Assembly (NCBI GenBank): GCA_934047225.1
Contig: OW203984.1
Coordinates: forward strand, 1,435,201 to 1,499,200
Direction of reading: 5' to 3'
Source of the DNA: Ypsolopha sequella
Lineage: Eukaryota; Arthropoda; Insecta; Lepidoptera; Ypsolophidae
DNA: 64,000 nucleotides
The notes beneath the pieces are model-generated. The model did not search any database, was not told where the DNA came from, and was given only the letters and a program-made list of their open reading frames with translations. Both the position numbers and the translations under genes were made by a program. Shown piece after piece: positions 20,055-32,115 of the stretch. The stretch's first letter is position 1. Every line of letters starts with the position of its first letter.

Positions 20055-20694
20055 AAATAAGACAAAGACTGCATAAAAAACAATGTTTAGTTAATGTTAC
20101 AATATGGCATAGGTCTAATATTTATAATATTATAATTGTATCTCCTCTTGGTGGAAAAAATCATCAGGTTGCAAAATATATAACTTCTGTCAGTCTGACC
20201 AACTAGCTTCTAATTTTACCAAATAACACAACCCATACACATGTTATTTTATAGAGTTATTTCATTAAAATATATTCAAAATAGTATTTGTTAGTTCTTT
20301 CTGTAAATTTTTTATGAATACAATACAACAAAGCTGAATTTTACCGATTTTATTTGAAGACACATTTTTCAATTCCACTTGTAAGAGTGCTTGAGTTAGC
20401 TTCCCCGCCCATTTCATCTTCAGACAGACTAACGAATGACTTGAAGGAAGTCCTCAATGCGACAGTAATTAATTTGTAAAATGTTTTAAAATGCCTCTGT
20501 TATATTTAAACAGACTTATTTTTCAAAAATAAACCATGGACAGGAAGAAATAAGAGTAGATTTATGATATTGTCCGCAACGTGCTACACAATTGTCTCTT
20601 CAAATTTGGGGCGTGGCAGATGAGCTCTTCACTTTATCACTTATTTTTGAGTTCTTTCTCAAAAAAATTAATATTTGAGACTTGAGGATAATTC
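20055..20694. other. AT-rich spacer
   Basis: No ORF; nothing repetitive seen between the 71-bp array and the hairpin. Confidence 0.3.
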
Positions 20695-20937
20695 ATGATT
20701 TATATAAAAACGGCTCACCTCAATACGTGTTATGATCGGGAAAGCTGACCAGTTTCAGCAGATTTAGACTACCTTCATCTGGGCGAGTAAAGACGTTTAC
20801 GCGACGAGAGTGTGAGGCGTAACGTCGTCGCGAAAACGTCTTTACTCGCCCAGATGAAGGCAGTCTAAATCTGCTGAAACTGGTCGGCTTTTCCGATCAT
20901 AACACGTATTGAGGTGAGCCGTTTTTATATAAATCAT
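20695..20937. repeat. Long hairpin: two 113-bp arms, 17-nt loop
   Basis: 20695-20807 pairs with 20825-20937 in strict register with only a handful of mismatches (for example GGGAAAGCTGACC versus GGAAAAGCCGACC). Outer ends ATGATTTATATAAAAACGGC and the reverse complement. The 38-bp array begins 13 bp beyond its right end. Confidence 0.85.
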
Positions 20938-20949
20938 AAAAGAAATAAC

Positions 20950-21405
20950 TAACCAGGCCCAGTGCAAATAGGTACTTTCATCATAAGTAACAAGGCCCAG
21001 TGCAAATAGGTACTTTGATCATAACTAACCAGGCTCAGTGCAAACAGGGACTTTCATCATAAGTTACCAGGCCTAGTGCAAATAGGTACTTTCATCATAA
21101 GTAACCAGGCCCAGTGCAAATAGGTACTTTCATCATAAATAGCCAGGCCTAGTGCAAATAGGTACTTTCATCATAAGTAACCAGGCCCAGTGCAAATAGG
21201 TACTGTCATCATAAGTAACCAGGCCTAGTGCAAATAGGTACTTTCATCATAAGTAACCAGGCCCAGTGCAAATAGGTACTTTCATCATAAGTAACCAGGC
21301 CCAGTGCAAATAGGTACTTTCATCATAAGTAACCAGGCCCAGTGCAAATAGGTACTTTCATCACAACTAACCAGGCCCAGTGCAAATAGACACTTTCATC
21401 ATAAG
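20950..21405 (+). repeat. Tandem array, 38-bp unit, 12 copies
   Basis: Unit TAACCAGGCCCAGTGCAAAT plus AGGTACTTTCATCATAAG, starting at 20950 and repeating every 38 bp to 21405. Variants: CCTAG for CCCAG, GTTACC and TAGCC starts, GACACTTTC in the last unit. Confidence 0.9.
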
Positions 21406-21595
21406 ACCCACGGGAGAGTGACGGATAGGTTGAGGAATACTTGGTTAATACATGTGATTAAGTATTATCTCATCTATCGCACGTATGAATGGGTCTTAGG
21501 AAAAAAGTGTTTGCTCTAAGCATTATTACTTTTGTCGCTGTACAGCAGTCAAATACAGTAGACATGTCTAACTGTGTTGATGCTCCAATGTTAGC

Positions 21596-21985
21596 TCTTC
21601 ATACATCCATCAGCCTGTTTCTCCCACTGTTGGACATAGGCCTTTCCAAGATTTCGCCACTATTGGCAGTTCTCCTAGAATAAATGCCCATACTCACACA
21701 CGCTGGGCAGACGGTTTGGTCAGCGTGGTGCCGAAACCCTTGCAACAGTGACGCCACTGCCCGTCACCATAGTCTGTTTCATTTAAGGTTCAACCATCGG
21801 GGATTGGTATATATCGCCATCAATCGGTCCCAGGGATGGTGAGGTTGTGCCTGTTTGAGAGCTGTCCTTTTACTCTGCCCCGAATAACTTCGGTTTGCGA
21901 GTAAAATGGTGGTACCTCCACAGTCAAGCTCGGTATCAGCTCTAACACCTACAATGTTAGCTCTTGGTGAAACCTTAATACACGA
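21596..21985 (-). mobile_element. Truncated retroelement 3' region, family L, copy 1
   Basis: On the minus strand: GTTAGAGCTGATACCGAGCT, GGAGGTACCACCATTT, then GGTTTCGGCACCACGCTGAC and finally GGCCTATGTCCAACAGTGGG. The same order occurs on the plus strand at 34878..35245. GGCCTATGTCCA-CAGTGG is a frequent 3' signature of lepidopteran LINEs. Short frames here are remnants at best. Confidence 0.6.
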
Positions 21986-22049
21986 ATATCAAAGTCAGAT
22001 TATAAGTCAATTAAAACTTCTTGATACGATTTCTTCTTACAACTACAGC

Positions 22050-22370
22050 AGCGGTTGCTCAGGGGTAGAATGCTGGCCTCTCAATCTTGAGATCCAGGTT
22101 TGATCACCGGTTGGGTATGCACCAATGAGTTTTTCGGAATTTATGTGCATAGTATTTGTTCTTACTTACCACTTGCTGAACGGTGAAAGAAAACATCGTA
22201 AGGAAACCTGCATGCCCGTGCATTTGTGCCCGAAGTACAACAATAAGGCTCACTTGGGATTTAAAAATCGTTGGTTAAACGCGGGTGTACCGAGTGTGGA
22301 TTGTGACTTGCCTTTCACTTATCACACTCGGAACACCTCTGACAGCCCCGCGGAATTCATATCGTGACGA
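22050..22370 (+). repeat. tRNA-headed SINE, family S1, copy 1
   Basis: Head GGTTGCTCAGGGGTAGAATG (A-box-like) and GATCCAGGTTTGATCACCGG (B-box-like), then TTACCACTTGCTGAACGGTG, AAACATCGTAAGGAAACCTG and a tail with CACTCGGAACACCTCTGACA. The second copy at 39568..39905 has the same order. Pol III transcription of intact members is established for such SINEs; activity of this copy is unknown. The two small plus-strand frames across it are not genes. Confidence 0.75.
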
Positions 22371-23648
22371 TATATTTATATTTATTTACATATATATATA
22401 CTGAAGAGTGTACAGAACATTAGGAATCAAAATAATATGAATCTACAACTCTCGAGCTGAAAATCAAAAGGACTCATCGACGCAATATAAAATGTAAATG
22501 GACTGGAACATAACGAACAATCCGCCTACAGGCCATTAGTCAAAATCTGTGAATTGTTGAGTGTCTCATTAGTGTTGGGCGGAGCGGGACAGGGCGGGCG
22601 GGCGGCGGGGCGCGGGGCGCGCGGAGTTAAGGAGTAGCCGCTTCATTTGCATATTGAATTAAAACAAATAGAATCACTCTCGCTTGATACAGAGCGGCGC
22701 TGATTAACAACATAAAGTTGATAAACTAGCCAGACATGAAGCAAATTTGAATATCTTATTTCTTAAACTGAAATATTGGTGTATATAAAATAATTAATTG
22801 CAAATTATTATAGGTATCTTACAAAAAACATTTCACATTGCGTAACTTTTCTATAAATAGACAGTTACCGTTTCATGGAAAGCAGTTTTTACCTGAAACC
22901 ATTTCCTAAAATCGGCATCGTTGGAATATCTCGCCATCTCGCACCTCTCGTGCGGTTTCGATATGCGGTGTGGGGGCAAACATAATCTAAAGATGTGCAA
23001 AGTTTCATTAAGGCGATATGAAAAAAAAATATGAGAGCTTGAGGGGCGTGGTTTAGCCGTAGACGCGGGGAGCGCCCCGATTTTAACATCGCGAGAGCGT
23101 GCCGCGCGGCAACGATCTTGCTTGCGTTTCGAAGTTTTAGAAAAGAGGAGTCATGGAGTCGTTCAAAATAAAATAGTGTTGGTTACTTTTTATCTGTGTT
23201 ATGTTTATACCAGCCAGTTGTAAGGCACCCATTGAAGCTTTTACGGATGTAAACGATTTTACTTATGTTAAATAAATATTTTTTGGCTTTGACTATGTAT
23301 GTAGGTAAACTAGTGTACACGAATGTATGTCTACTTATGTATTAGCAGTGATTGGAATAATCATATACTTAGAACAAATTCACAAAATAATAATTTCCAT
23401 TCGAGTACATTTATTAAATATTTAACTATCCAGAATTTTATCCGGGATATGATTTTGGGGCACAAAAACAATAAAAACTACGAAGTAGGTATATTCAGTT
23501 ATTTGTATTCAATCATCCATTTATTTCTATTTAAAGTTTACAAAATACCATTTCACGCCTTGGGAAAAATAGGAATTAAGGAAAAATATTGAAGTGATGA
23601 ATATTTTAGACCATTTAATTTTTTATACATACATAACTTTGTTTACAT
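22371..23648. other. Spacer with one very GC-rich patch
   Basis: 22565-22630 is strongly GC-rich (GGCGGGCGGGCGGCGGGGCG), unlike everything around it, and could be a promoter or GC-box cluster. Near 23005 GTTTCATTAAGGCGATATGA resembles a family T end. No exon is supported; frames at 22889-23592 are AT-rich and unremarkable. Confidence 0.35.
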
Positions 23649-23993
23649 AAGGTGATACTTATTCATACATCCAAATTTATACTGAAAATTCGGTATAAAG
23701 GTCCAATGACCCTTATTCTGGAAATTCTTAATTTATTATTTTCTTTTCCTCTATAAACGCAAGCCAAGCCCTGAGTCAATACAACGGAGGGTCAAAATTT
23801 TGTTTTTTGAAATTTGCAAAGTATAACCTTTTGCAAATTTTGCAAAATAAAATTGTGACCTCTTATAGTAATTACCTCTCGGGTGGGCTTGCGTTTGTAG
23901 GGAACACGAAAAAATATTTACTTATTTCACAAAATGGGTCATTGAATCTTGATACTGAGCACTTACCGAGTCTTCAGTATGAATTTGGCTGTA
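23649..23993. repeat. Diverged family Q-related palindromic element
   Basis: AAGGTGATACTTATTCATAC / CCAAATTTATACTG at the left face CAGTATGAATTTGG at the right; inner words ACGCAAGCC and GGCTTGCGT also pair. The arms are longer and more decayed than in the copies at 5001 and 11352. Confidence 0.5.
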
Positions 23994-25244
23994 TAAATAA
24001 AACTGAGTTTGCATACTATGTTCTAAAGTTGTTCTAATGTTTATGTTCTAAAGTTGATTAAAAACGAGAGGATTTTATAATAATATTTTACTGCTCTTTA
24101 TCCGTTTAATTTTAAAAACATCGATCGAGCGGTAAAAATCATAAGGACTAAAGTAGTCGTAAATCAAATTTACAGCAACTTAAGTTCTTATTATTTTTGT
24201 AGAAATGTTGAAAACAACGGAGTAATTGAGCAAAAACAATATTTGTTTTTAACAGCCATAAATAAGACTTTGCCAAATCTCCTTCCAATGATGGCTGCAG
24301 CAGCTGCAGCACCGGATAATGCAGCATAATTGGTCCTGTAAGAACGTTTGCACCAGCAACCATCTAAAATGACATCAATTATTGGTATTCCGTCTTTACT
24401 GACTCTTCTCTTTCAAAGCCGCTTCTTTCTCACGTTCGCCTGCACGTTTTATTTCTTCTATTTAAACTCTATTTCGTATGGAAGAGGCTCATCATCACAG
24501 CTGACCTCTAGTGAGCACTCAATATTATTGTCTTAGCGTCGTCTCTTTAAATTTTTTTTAAGCTAAAAATAAAGTAAAAGACAATATTTACGTGTCTTCA
24601 CATTAGTAATTAAATGTAAGTCGATAAAGGGCAACTTCAGTCACCTGTGTTCTGTCGATCCGCCAACACATTCCGTAGTTAGTTTTACCGCAGGGGTATT
24701 ATTTTCAATAGTTTTTTCAATTCTAAAAAATACAAACATAGTTTTTTTAACAAGAATTATTGTCATGGGATTTTTTTTCTTCAGGATTAGAAATAAATAA
24801 ATTACTACCAACCCTTTTTGTTCAAACGAGTTGGCATATTCTTCTTCGTCCAAATTCAAAAATATTAATGGCGACTCCATTCCTTTTTCAATATTATGTG
24901 AATATTAGAAAAAATACGCAAGTATACTTACATTCTCTTTTCTCTCATTTTATGAGCATTTTCTTTGAGGCGTTGAATGTGTCGGGTTTTTTTCATTACC
25001 CTTTTTCGTTTATTGCGTTTATTAGCCATTACAATGTTACAATTTATTATGCGAGTAATCACGGCCGCAACTGACGTAGAACCGTCTCTGACAATGGTCA
25101 TGAGCGGACTGAGCGGACGCGGGAAAGTGACATCGTTAATTACTTCCTAATGTGAAAATTGAGAGCGCAACAATGCGTATCGATCCAAATAAACATGGCG
25201 TAAGCGCCAAACTACATATTATTTATTTAAAAATAAAGTATGCC
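23994..25244. other. AT-rich spacer
   Basis: No gene supported. A CTGCAGCAGCTGCAGCACC patch near 24294 is a local low-complexity run. Several 60-100-codon frames are AT-rich and lack family features. Confidence 0.3.
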
Positions 25245-25540
25245 GTTTATGAAAAATCTGTTTAACCAGGTACTAAAACTTATATTTATCTTCACTTGGA
25301 AGGAGATTTCATATTTAAAATGGTATGCTTTGCAGAGTGACAGAAAACAGCGCGGAAATTCGGGGTTGTCTTTGGAATTAAATTCTATCGAGAAAATTTC
25401 ATCAAATCACGTTTCTACTCTAAGCAGGTCCTAGATTATATAGTCAAGAAACACATATACAAATATCAAATCCACAAGTCTTGATTTGGTGAAGTTATAG
25501 GAAACAAGCAACCCCACCAAATATTTTCGTATCGCCTTAA
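25245..25540 (+). repeat. Family T copy, diverged
   Basis: Shares TTAACCAGGTACTAAAAC, ATCACGTTTCTACTCTAAGC and the end CGTATCGCCTTAA with other family T copies; CCTAGATTATATAGTCAA is shared specifically with 54585..54957. TTAA at 25537-25540 closes the element. Confidence 0.55.
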
Positions 25541-26149
25541 TATTAAAGCCATCAAGACATCTCAAACACCTAAAGCATTTATATGGCAGCTGAGCGGAAA
25601 AGGGGCACTTAATAACTCGGCTTCTAGGTAGATGAAATTGTTAAAATATTCTAAGACGAATAGACGATCATTGTTCACTTATTTCTAATATAAATTTCAT
25701 GGCTGTATGATTTAAGGAAGGCACTTTAACACTCGAAAAACGTAAAATTTCGAGGTAACTACGTAATTTTTTTTATATAGAACTTAAGTTCTACGCTTTT
25801 GCGTTTTTTCCAAGATGAATAGATCAGCCCCATAGTCTACTATCTATATTATTTTTATTAAACCGAGTGACCAAGTTACACAATGTAAAATGGTCATTTG
25901 AAGTTGTGCATCTGATCTTATACGGACCCATAAGCGTCGATGGAACCTAGGATGAAACGCGCTCACCAAGATAGATAGGTAAAATTGTTTGTTTAGTTTA
26001 CTGCGTGCTTGTTTTTGTTTGATTTTTAATTTTGTTTTCGTTTTTAATGTTTATGATATTTAAGTAATGTGATTTGTTCATCATCATTGATCATGTCTAC
26101 AGGTCAAAGTTGCATGTGGGACCTCTGATTATATTTCTTTGTTTTCTTT
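25541..26149. other. Spacer
   Basis: AT-rich; the segment from about 25900 may be an upstream part of the retroelement end that follows, but no coding remnant is visible. Confidence 0.3.
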
Positions 26150-26285
26150 ACTTTATTTACCATTTATTTTGATGTCGTGTGTTTGTATATTTGTACACCC
26201 TGCAATGTAGAACTGAGAGGAGACTAATTAATATTGTAACCTACACCTTCAATACCCTTGGTTCAACAAATAAAGTATCTTGAAT
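26150..26285 (+). mobile_element. Probable LINE 3' tail
   Basis: ATTTGTACACCCTGCAATGT, then CAACAAATAAAGTATCTTGA, resembles the 3'UTR and terminal simple repeat of insect non-LTR elements. Only the tail remains. Confidence 0.45.
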
Positions 26286-26407
26286 CTCAGAATACCAGAA
26301 TACCTAATTACTTTTGGGTTTTAGTACAATTATCTGGAAATAAGGACGTGGACAGGGAGCTCCACATCGCAGCTGTACGGATTATAAACGCAGATTTTAA
26401 ACATTGC

Positions 26408-26480
26408 GTACGAGCTGTCGGAATACTGACAACACATGGGTGAAACTGACAACATATGTGCGAAACTGACAACATATGGG
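26408..26480 (+). repeat. Three short tandem units (about 24 bp)
   Basis: ACTGACAACACATGGGTGAA, ACTGACAACATATGTGCGAA and ACTGACAACATATGGGTGAA follow one another. Confidence 0.7.
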
Positions 26481-27091
26481 TGAAACTTTGCTGCGCGTTC
26501 ACCATTCTGGTGATAGAAGGGAGATGGAGGAATTAGGTAGTGGAATATTACAACAAATCCTTTAAGAATCTGTATCTTTATATAGCACACGATTTGTATA
26601 GATTGTTTTTAGCCGACATTGTAATTATTTCTTTTACAAATCTAAAAAAAAGACGCTTAAAAATGGTTCTTATACTTACACAAGAAACATGACACTAAAA
26701 AGGATCGTAGTAAGCAGGAAACAGTTATCAGATCCCAATAATCATGCACTTATTGTTATACTCGACGAACCACATGCGCCTTAAGCTGGCACCCTGTAGA
26801 GTCTTCCAGGCGTGTCCCGCCCAGCTCGCGATATTCAACAACCATAAATTATAAACAAACACCTTGTACATTAGATTTTCAAAAGGTATTGTGCTTACCT
26901 GCGGAGATCTTTAGTGAACAGAGTTTAATTGTGTGAGTTCACATGCGGGCTTTATGTTGAAACGTTACTCATGGCCACTTGTTCTGTTAAAATAGAATAT
27001 ATAATGAAATACAGATTTACATGTAATTCATGTTACTCCAGGGAATATCCGGCAAACGGTGGAAAAACAAATAAATAAGCTAAAAGTGGGT
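26481..27091. other. Spacer
   Basis: Nothing recognised; mixed composition with TCCAGGCGTGTCCCGCCCAG near 26807. Confidence 0.3.
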
Positions 27092-28030
27092 AAATATATG
27101 TATAGATTTGAGTGTGGTGAATTCGAATATCAACTCTTGTGCGGGTGCGGGGTGGGATGTGGGGGGAGGGCCTGTGGTCGTGCTGAAGGTAGAAAATTAA
27201 GATGGATACGTTATAGCTACAAGAAAACGGCCTTAGGAGACTTACTTTTGGAGCATTTTACTTACATAAGGTCTTTCAATTTAAATGGAAAGTAATTTAG
27301 GAGGTGATTCAGTATCGTTAATACATCACATTCCACTGCAAAGTACTTTTTTTTTGCGCGAATTTTTTTTCACTTCTCAGTACAAAGTGGTCCGATCAGC
27401 TGACTCAGTTTGTATGGACAAGTGAAGAAAAAGTTCGCGCAAAAAAAAGTACTTTGAAGTGGAATGTGATGTATTAACGATACTGAATCACCTCCTAAAT
27501 TACTTTCCATTTAAATTGAAAGATCTTATATATTCACAGATTTTACAAAAAAATTCAATCTTATTCGATTCTCTTACTGATAAGGAACATGAGTGTATGG
27601 GGGTGACCTTAGTTAAGTTATTAGAACTCCCAGAACACGCAAAATAAAATTCAAACTTTATTTCATACTTAATGTATGAGTTGTTACCCTGACTTCGGCT
27701 CGACCGAGCTGAGGCTCGGTTGACCCCATAAATTCCCAATATATTCCTAATCAGTAAGAGAATCGAATAAGATTAAAAAGAAATCATAATCATTTTTAAT
27801 TTATTTTTAAATTACCTTTTTTCCAAAATCTGTGAAAGCAGCTGTAAAGTACTCTAAAAGTTAGGGTTAGTCTCCTAAGACGGTTTTCTGGTAGCTGCCC
27901 TTAATGCCCAATCTTAACCTTTCACCCTCAGCACTACCACAGGCTTTATCCCTCCCACCCCCCACATGCCACCCCGCAACCCCGCAAGTGTTGATATTTG
28001 GATTCAGCACAATCAAATCTATATATGAAC
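27092..28030. repeat. Large foldback element, about 150-170-bp arms
   Basis: The left arm (27098-27252: ATAGATTTGAGTGTGGTGAA, GCGGGGTGGGATGTGGGGGG, AAACGGCCTTAGGAGACT) pairs imperfectly with the right arm (27857-28027: AGTCTCCTAAGACGGTTTTC, CCCCCCACATGCCACCCCGC, TCAGCACAATCAAATCTATA). Between them a second hairpin is nested (27264..27530) and a further inverted pair occurs (TCTTATTCGATTCTCTTACT at 27557 against its complement near 27750). No transposase frame is present. Confidence 0.7.
27264..27530. repeat. Inner hairpin nested in the foldback, about 125-bp arms
   Basis: GAGGTGATTCAGTATCGTTA at 27301 and its complement ending at 27494 lie in long near-perfect arms: AAGTAATTTAGGAGGTGATT on the left and AATCACCTCCTAAATTACTT on the right, with one indel in the T/A run around 27350 and 27445. 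The centre is about 20 nt. Confidence 0.8.
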
Positions 28031-28189
28031 CAATTTTCAGCTTGGTTCATAGTTTGTTTCTTAAGAACAAGGCGTGAAATCACATAGCGCCCTCGTGAGC
28101 GTTCTATATGTACAGTACAAGCTAGTATATCAGACAGAAGCAAAAATAACAGTGGACAAGTATGATGGAAGAGTTCACCGGTCTGAGTA

Positions 28190-28265
28190 GGAACCTCGGT
28201 GGCGCAATTAGTAGCGCGCTTGTCTTAATAACAAGAGGTCGCAGGTTCGAATCCTGGCCCGGGGA
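28190..28265 (+). ncRNA. tRNA-like sequence (tRNA-Ile-like pseudogene or SINE head)
   Basis: GGCGCAATTAGTAGCGC forms a D-arm, CTTGT/ACAAG a perfect anticodon stem around CTTAATA, and GCAGGTTCGAATCCTGG a T-arm with one G-G mismatch. The acceptor stem has two mismatches. TAATAAC..AGGTCGC.GGTTCGA follows tRNA-Ile(AAU), but the nominal anticodon is shifted and position 37 would be U, which is not seen in working tRNAs. Probably a pseudogene or the head of a short retroelement. Confidence 0.5.
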
Positions 28266-30856
28266 ATTTTTTCAAATTCTTGTCTTTGGGTTTGTTTCTG
28301 ATTGATCTTTTCTAGTTTGTAATGCACTCTAATAATATTTAGAGTATTCAAAGGAATGGATTTCGCAAAATAAACATAATCTTAATTTTCAGCTTATTTA
28401 TTTGTTTTTCCAAATTTTATACTGACCTTTCCTTACATTCCCTGTAATACAACTTGACGTTAAATTTAAACTTCTTCTGACGTTACTGAAGAATTGAGTG
28501 TGTGCCCAGAAAACGGGTCTACAGAAAAAAAATGTATGATCTTTATTCCATTAAAAACAGCATTTTTAGCCGTTTGTATTGAATATACCCTTTTCTGTGC
28601 TCTCTAATGTTTAAATAACAAAAAAAAACACACTCTACTCAAAATTTCACACTGGCTAAATTCTGTAGTAAAAATAATATTATAATTTTTGCGTAACATC
28701 TAAAGTTCTAAAGTTACTCGTTCAGTATGCTCATCAGAACAGATTGTTTCAGTTTTGTAGCACGTTACTTACACTTTTTGACAGTGATCCTTCTGCGTGT
28801 TTCTGGTGGTCGGCCAATTTTCATGTCGTCCACCTCTCTAAAAATATACGTTTTGTTGGGAGTAGGACGGAGTGCATGCCTGTAGACCGCCGTGTAAGGG
28901 TATGGAAAAGGGGTCGAGTTGATTTTGGGTTCAAACCTAATATGGTGAGGTTTACATTTTGAAGAAGATGTCGAATAAGAAAGTCTTAGTTGCGAAGTAG
29001 GAAGTGCCTCGGAGTTATACCACTCTAAAGTTGGCTACAGATCGCAAAAAAATATGAATATTACTGACTATGTAAGATCGACTGAATTCGCTTATAGATT
29101 AAATTATGTTAATGTGTGTTCATTCGAAAACCATTCAGAGATTTAGGTTTAATAAGCCGCATTTTAGAACTTGTGGTATAAAAAAACCAATGATATTTTT
29201 ACGAAAAAGCTGCACTTCCATTTGCCTTCGTGTGACGTCACTTGAGAAATGGCTGCTTAGAAATGTGTCCTTTGCTGGCAAGATAAATTCTTTCTTCCGA
29301 CTCATTTGACAACTGGATGATAGATGAGTAGACAGACAGAGACAGACCACTTTTTTTTAAAAGCAATCACACATCACAATCAGTTTAATGTCTAAAATTC
29401 TCAACTGACGTCATATCGGAACATTCTTTAAAAAATCATAAAACAATAATGGTTAATTTATATACCAAAATAATGAAAACAATGTCCTGAAATGACGTAA
29501 ATACTGTGAAAAAAAAATGTAAAATATACTTTTAAAATTAAGCAATGGGGTCTAGAATATATTGGACACAAGGTCAGCCAATTTATATTGTCAGTTCACT
29601 ATCGTATTCAAATACAAGTAAAATAGGCATAATATACCTCTATTATGTTAAAATAGAGGATAATTATACTCTTAACACAAGTTGATCTGAAAACCAAATT
29701 GAGTTAACTTCCCGATATAAAAAAATCACAAAGTATAAGCTCGATAGAAAAAAAATTGCGTAAAAATTGTGTTTATAGCAAAGGTGTTGAACCGAGATAA
29801 TTAAAACGTCTCCTGAATTTTCTTTACGAATAATCAAAGACATTAATAGACCCATTTTAATTTATTTCTCAATACTTTTTCAGTAATTCCAGAAAAACCT
29901 CACATTATGCGTGCCCGCAGCGCACGAAGAGAGCGTTCTAATGTAGACTTTCTGACTATGTAATTGAGTTAAAAATCACTTAATAAGATTGTTGTGTCGG
30001 GTGGGCAAGGCCTTAAGGCCATACTAATCAATTTGACCCGTAGCAATTCTTAAAAAATATATGAAATCGACACCTAGGTAGGTTTACCATTCCGAAATTT
30101 AAAAAACCTAGAAAAAATACCGGGCATTTCAAAAAAGTCCGGACATTTTTTTTTTACAAAAAGTGATAATTACGTTTCTTAGTAGCACAGTGCAAAATCT
30201 GAACATTTATAAAAAAAAAACTCCTGTAAGTAAAAAAACCGGACAAAATAAAAACTGCATAAAGTCCGTTCGGACTACAGGTTGTCGATGTGCGCGGGCA
30301 GATCCTTTTCAGACTAAAATAGTTGTTTTACTTTATTGAAGTCAGAAAAATGTTTACGTGGTATTTACTTCTGAAAATAAAGTTAATTTTTTCCATACAG
30401 ATACTGCAAAGATCCAACACTTAACTTTTACAATGATAGCCAAAGACTTTACATAGAAAATAATATACAATGTTAAAACCAGCTACTTTCAATGTAATAA
30501 CCGTTTGAAGATTTTTCACTGGCGTCGAGCCTAGGGCTCTCAAAGATAATAAAAGTCTAGATGCCATCGGCAAGCCTTCAGTGCTAGCAATAAAACGAAT
30601 GACGGCCTATTTTTCACGACTCCTTGGCCTCCCTCCATTCTTAGTTCGTAATGGCCGAGTCACTGCCAAAATAAATGTTGCTTAATATGTTGAAAGTTTT
30701 GAAATATGTTTTGCTTAAATGCGCCGCTGAAAGGGTAATAATTTTGGGCTTTATGTCGCAAGTTTGTGAAGCTTTTTGCCGGTCTCTTTATTGTGTGTTT
30801 TAAAGTGCAATTTTGTTTTGTTTAGAGTAAGTTTTAGACTTTCAGGTGACCGTTCT
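28266..30856. other. 2.6-kb spacer without a supported gene
   Basis: A GACAGACAGAGACAGACCAC tract near 29330 suggests a family D tail. Frames of 60-70 codons exist on both strands but lack motifs. A palindromic GGCCTTAAGGCC occurs near 30009. Nothing else stands out. Confidence 0.3.
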
Positions 30857-32115
30857 TTGTTACAAAATTTTACCTACATCCTATTGTTATACCAGGTATA
30901 TAAAACACTAGCTTTTGTTACAAAATGTGCCTACATCCTATTGTTATACCAGGTATATAAAACACTAGCTTTTGTTACAAAATGTGCCTACATCCTATTG
31001 TTATACCAGGTATATAAAAGACTAGCTTTTGTTACAAAATGTGCCTACATCCTATTGTTATACCAGGTATATAAAACACTAGCTTTTGTTACAAAATGTG
31101 CCTACATCCTATTGTTATACCAGGTATATAAAACACTAGCTTTTGTTACAAAATGTGCCTACATCCTATTGTTATACCAGGTATATAAAAGACTAGCTTT
31201 TGCTACAAAATGTGTCTACATCCTATTGTTATACCAGGTATATAAAAGACTAGCTTTTGTTACAAAATGTGCCTACATCCTATTGTTATACCAGGTATAT
31301 AAAACACTAGCTTTTGTTACAAAATGTGCCTACATCCTATTGTTATACCAGGTATATAAAACACTAGCTTTTGTTACAAAATGTGCCTAGATCCTATTGT
31401 TATACCAGGTATATAAAAGACTAGCTTTTGCTACAAAATGTGTCTACATCCTATTGTTATACCAGGTATATAAAAGACTAGCTTTTGTTACAAAATGTGC
31501 CTACATCCTATTGTTATACCAGGTATATAAAAGACTAGCTTTTGTTACAAAATGTGCCTACATCCTATTGTTATACCAGGTATATAAAACACTAGCTTTT
31601 GCTACAAAATGTGTCTACATCCTATTGTTATACCAGGTATATAAAAGACTAGCTTTTGCTACAAAATGTGTCTACATCCTATTGTTACACCAGGTATATA
31701 AAAGACTAGCTTTTGTTACAAAATGTGCCTACATCCTATTGTTATACCAGGTATATAAAAGACTAGCTTTTGCTACAAAATGTGTCTACATCCTATTGTT
31801 ATACCAGGTATATAAAAGACTAGCTTTTGTTACAAAATGTGCCTACATCCTATTGTTATACCAGGTATATAAAAGACTAGCTTTTGCTACAAAATGTGTC
31901 TACATCCTATTGTTATACCAGGTATATAAAAGACTAGCTTTTGTTACAAAATGTGCCTACATCCTATTGTTATACCAGGTATATAAAAGACTAGCTTTTG
32001 CTACAAAATGTGTCTACATCCTATTGTTATACCAGGTATATAAAAGACTAGCTTTTGTTACAAAATGTGCCTACATCCTATTGTTATACCAGATATATAA
32101 AACACTAGCTTTTGC
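30857..32115 (+). repeat. Tandem array, 57-bp unit, about 22 copies
   Basis: Unit CTAGCTTTTGTTACAAAATG / TGCCTACATCCTATTGTTAT / ACCAGGTATATAAAAGA. Two types: GTTAC with TGCCT and GCTAC with TGTCT. From about 31690 the two types alternate strictly, a 114-bp higher-order unit. 57 is divisible by three, so long frames arise; they begin at TTG codons and are interrupted where CTACATC becomes CTAGATC (31387). The array ends inside CTAGCTTTTGCCCGCGGC, a frequent motif in insect repeats, so it probably grew from an internal repeat of a transposon. Confidence 0.9.

Noticed and set aside
28190..28265. Functional tRNA gene
   Set aside because: Two acceptor mismatches, a T-stem mismatch and U at position 37.
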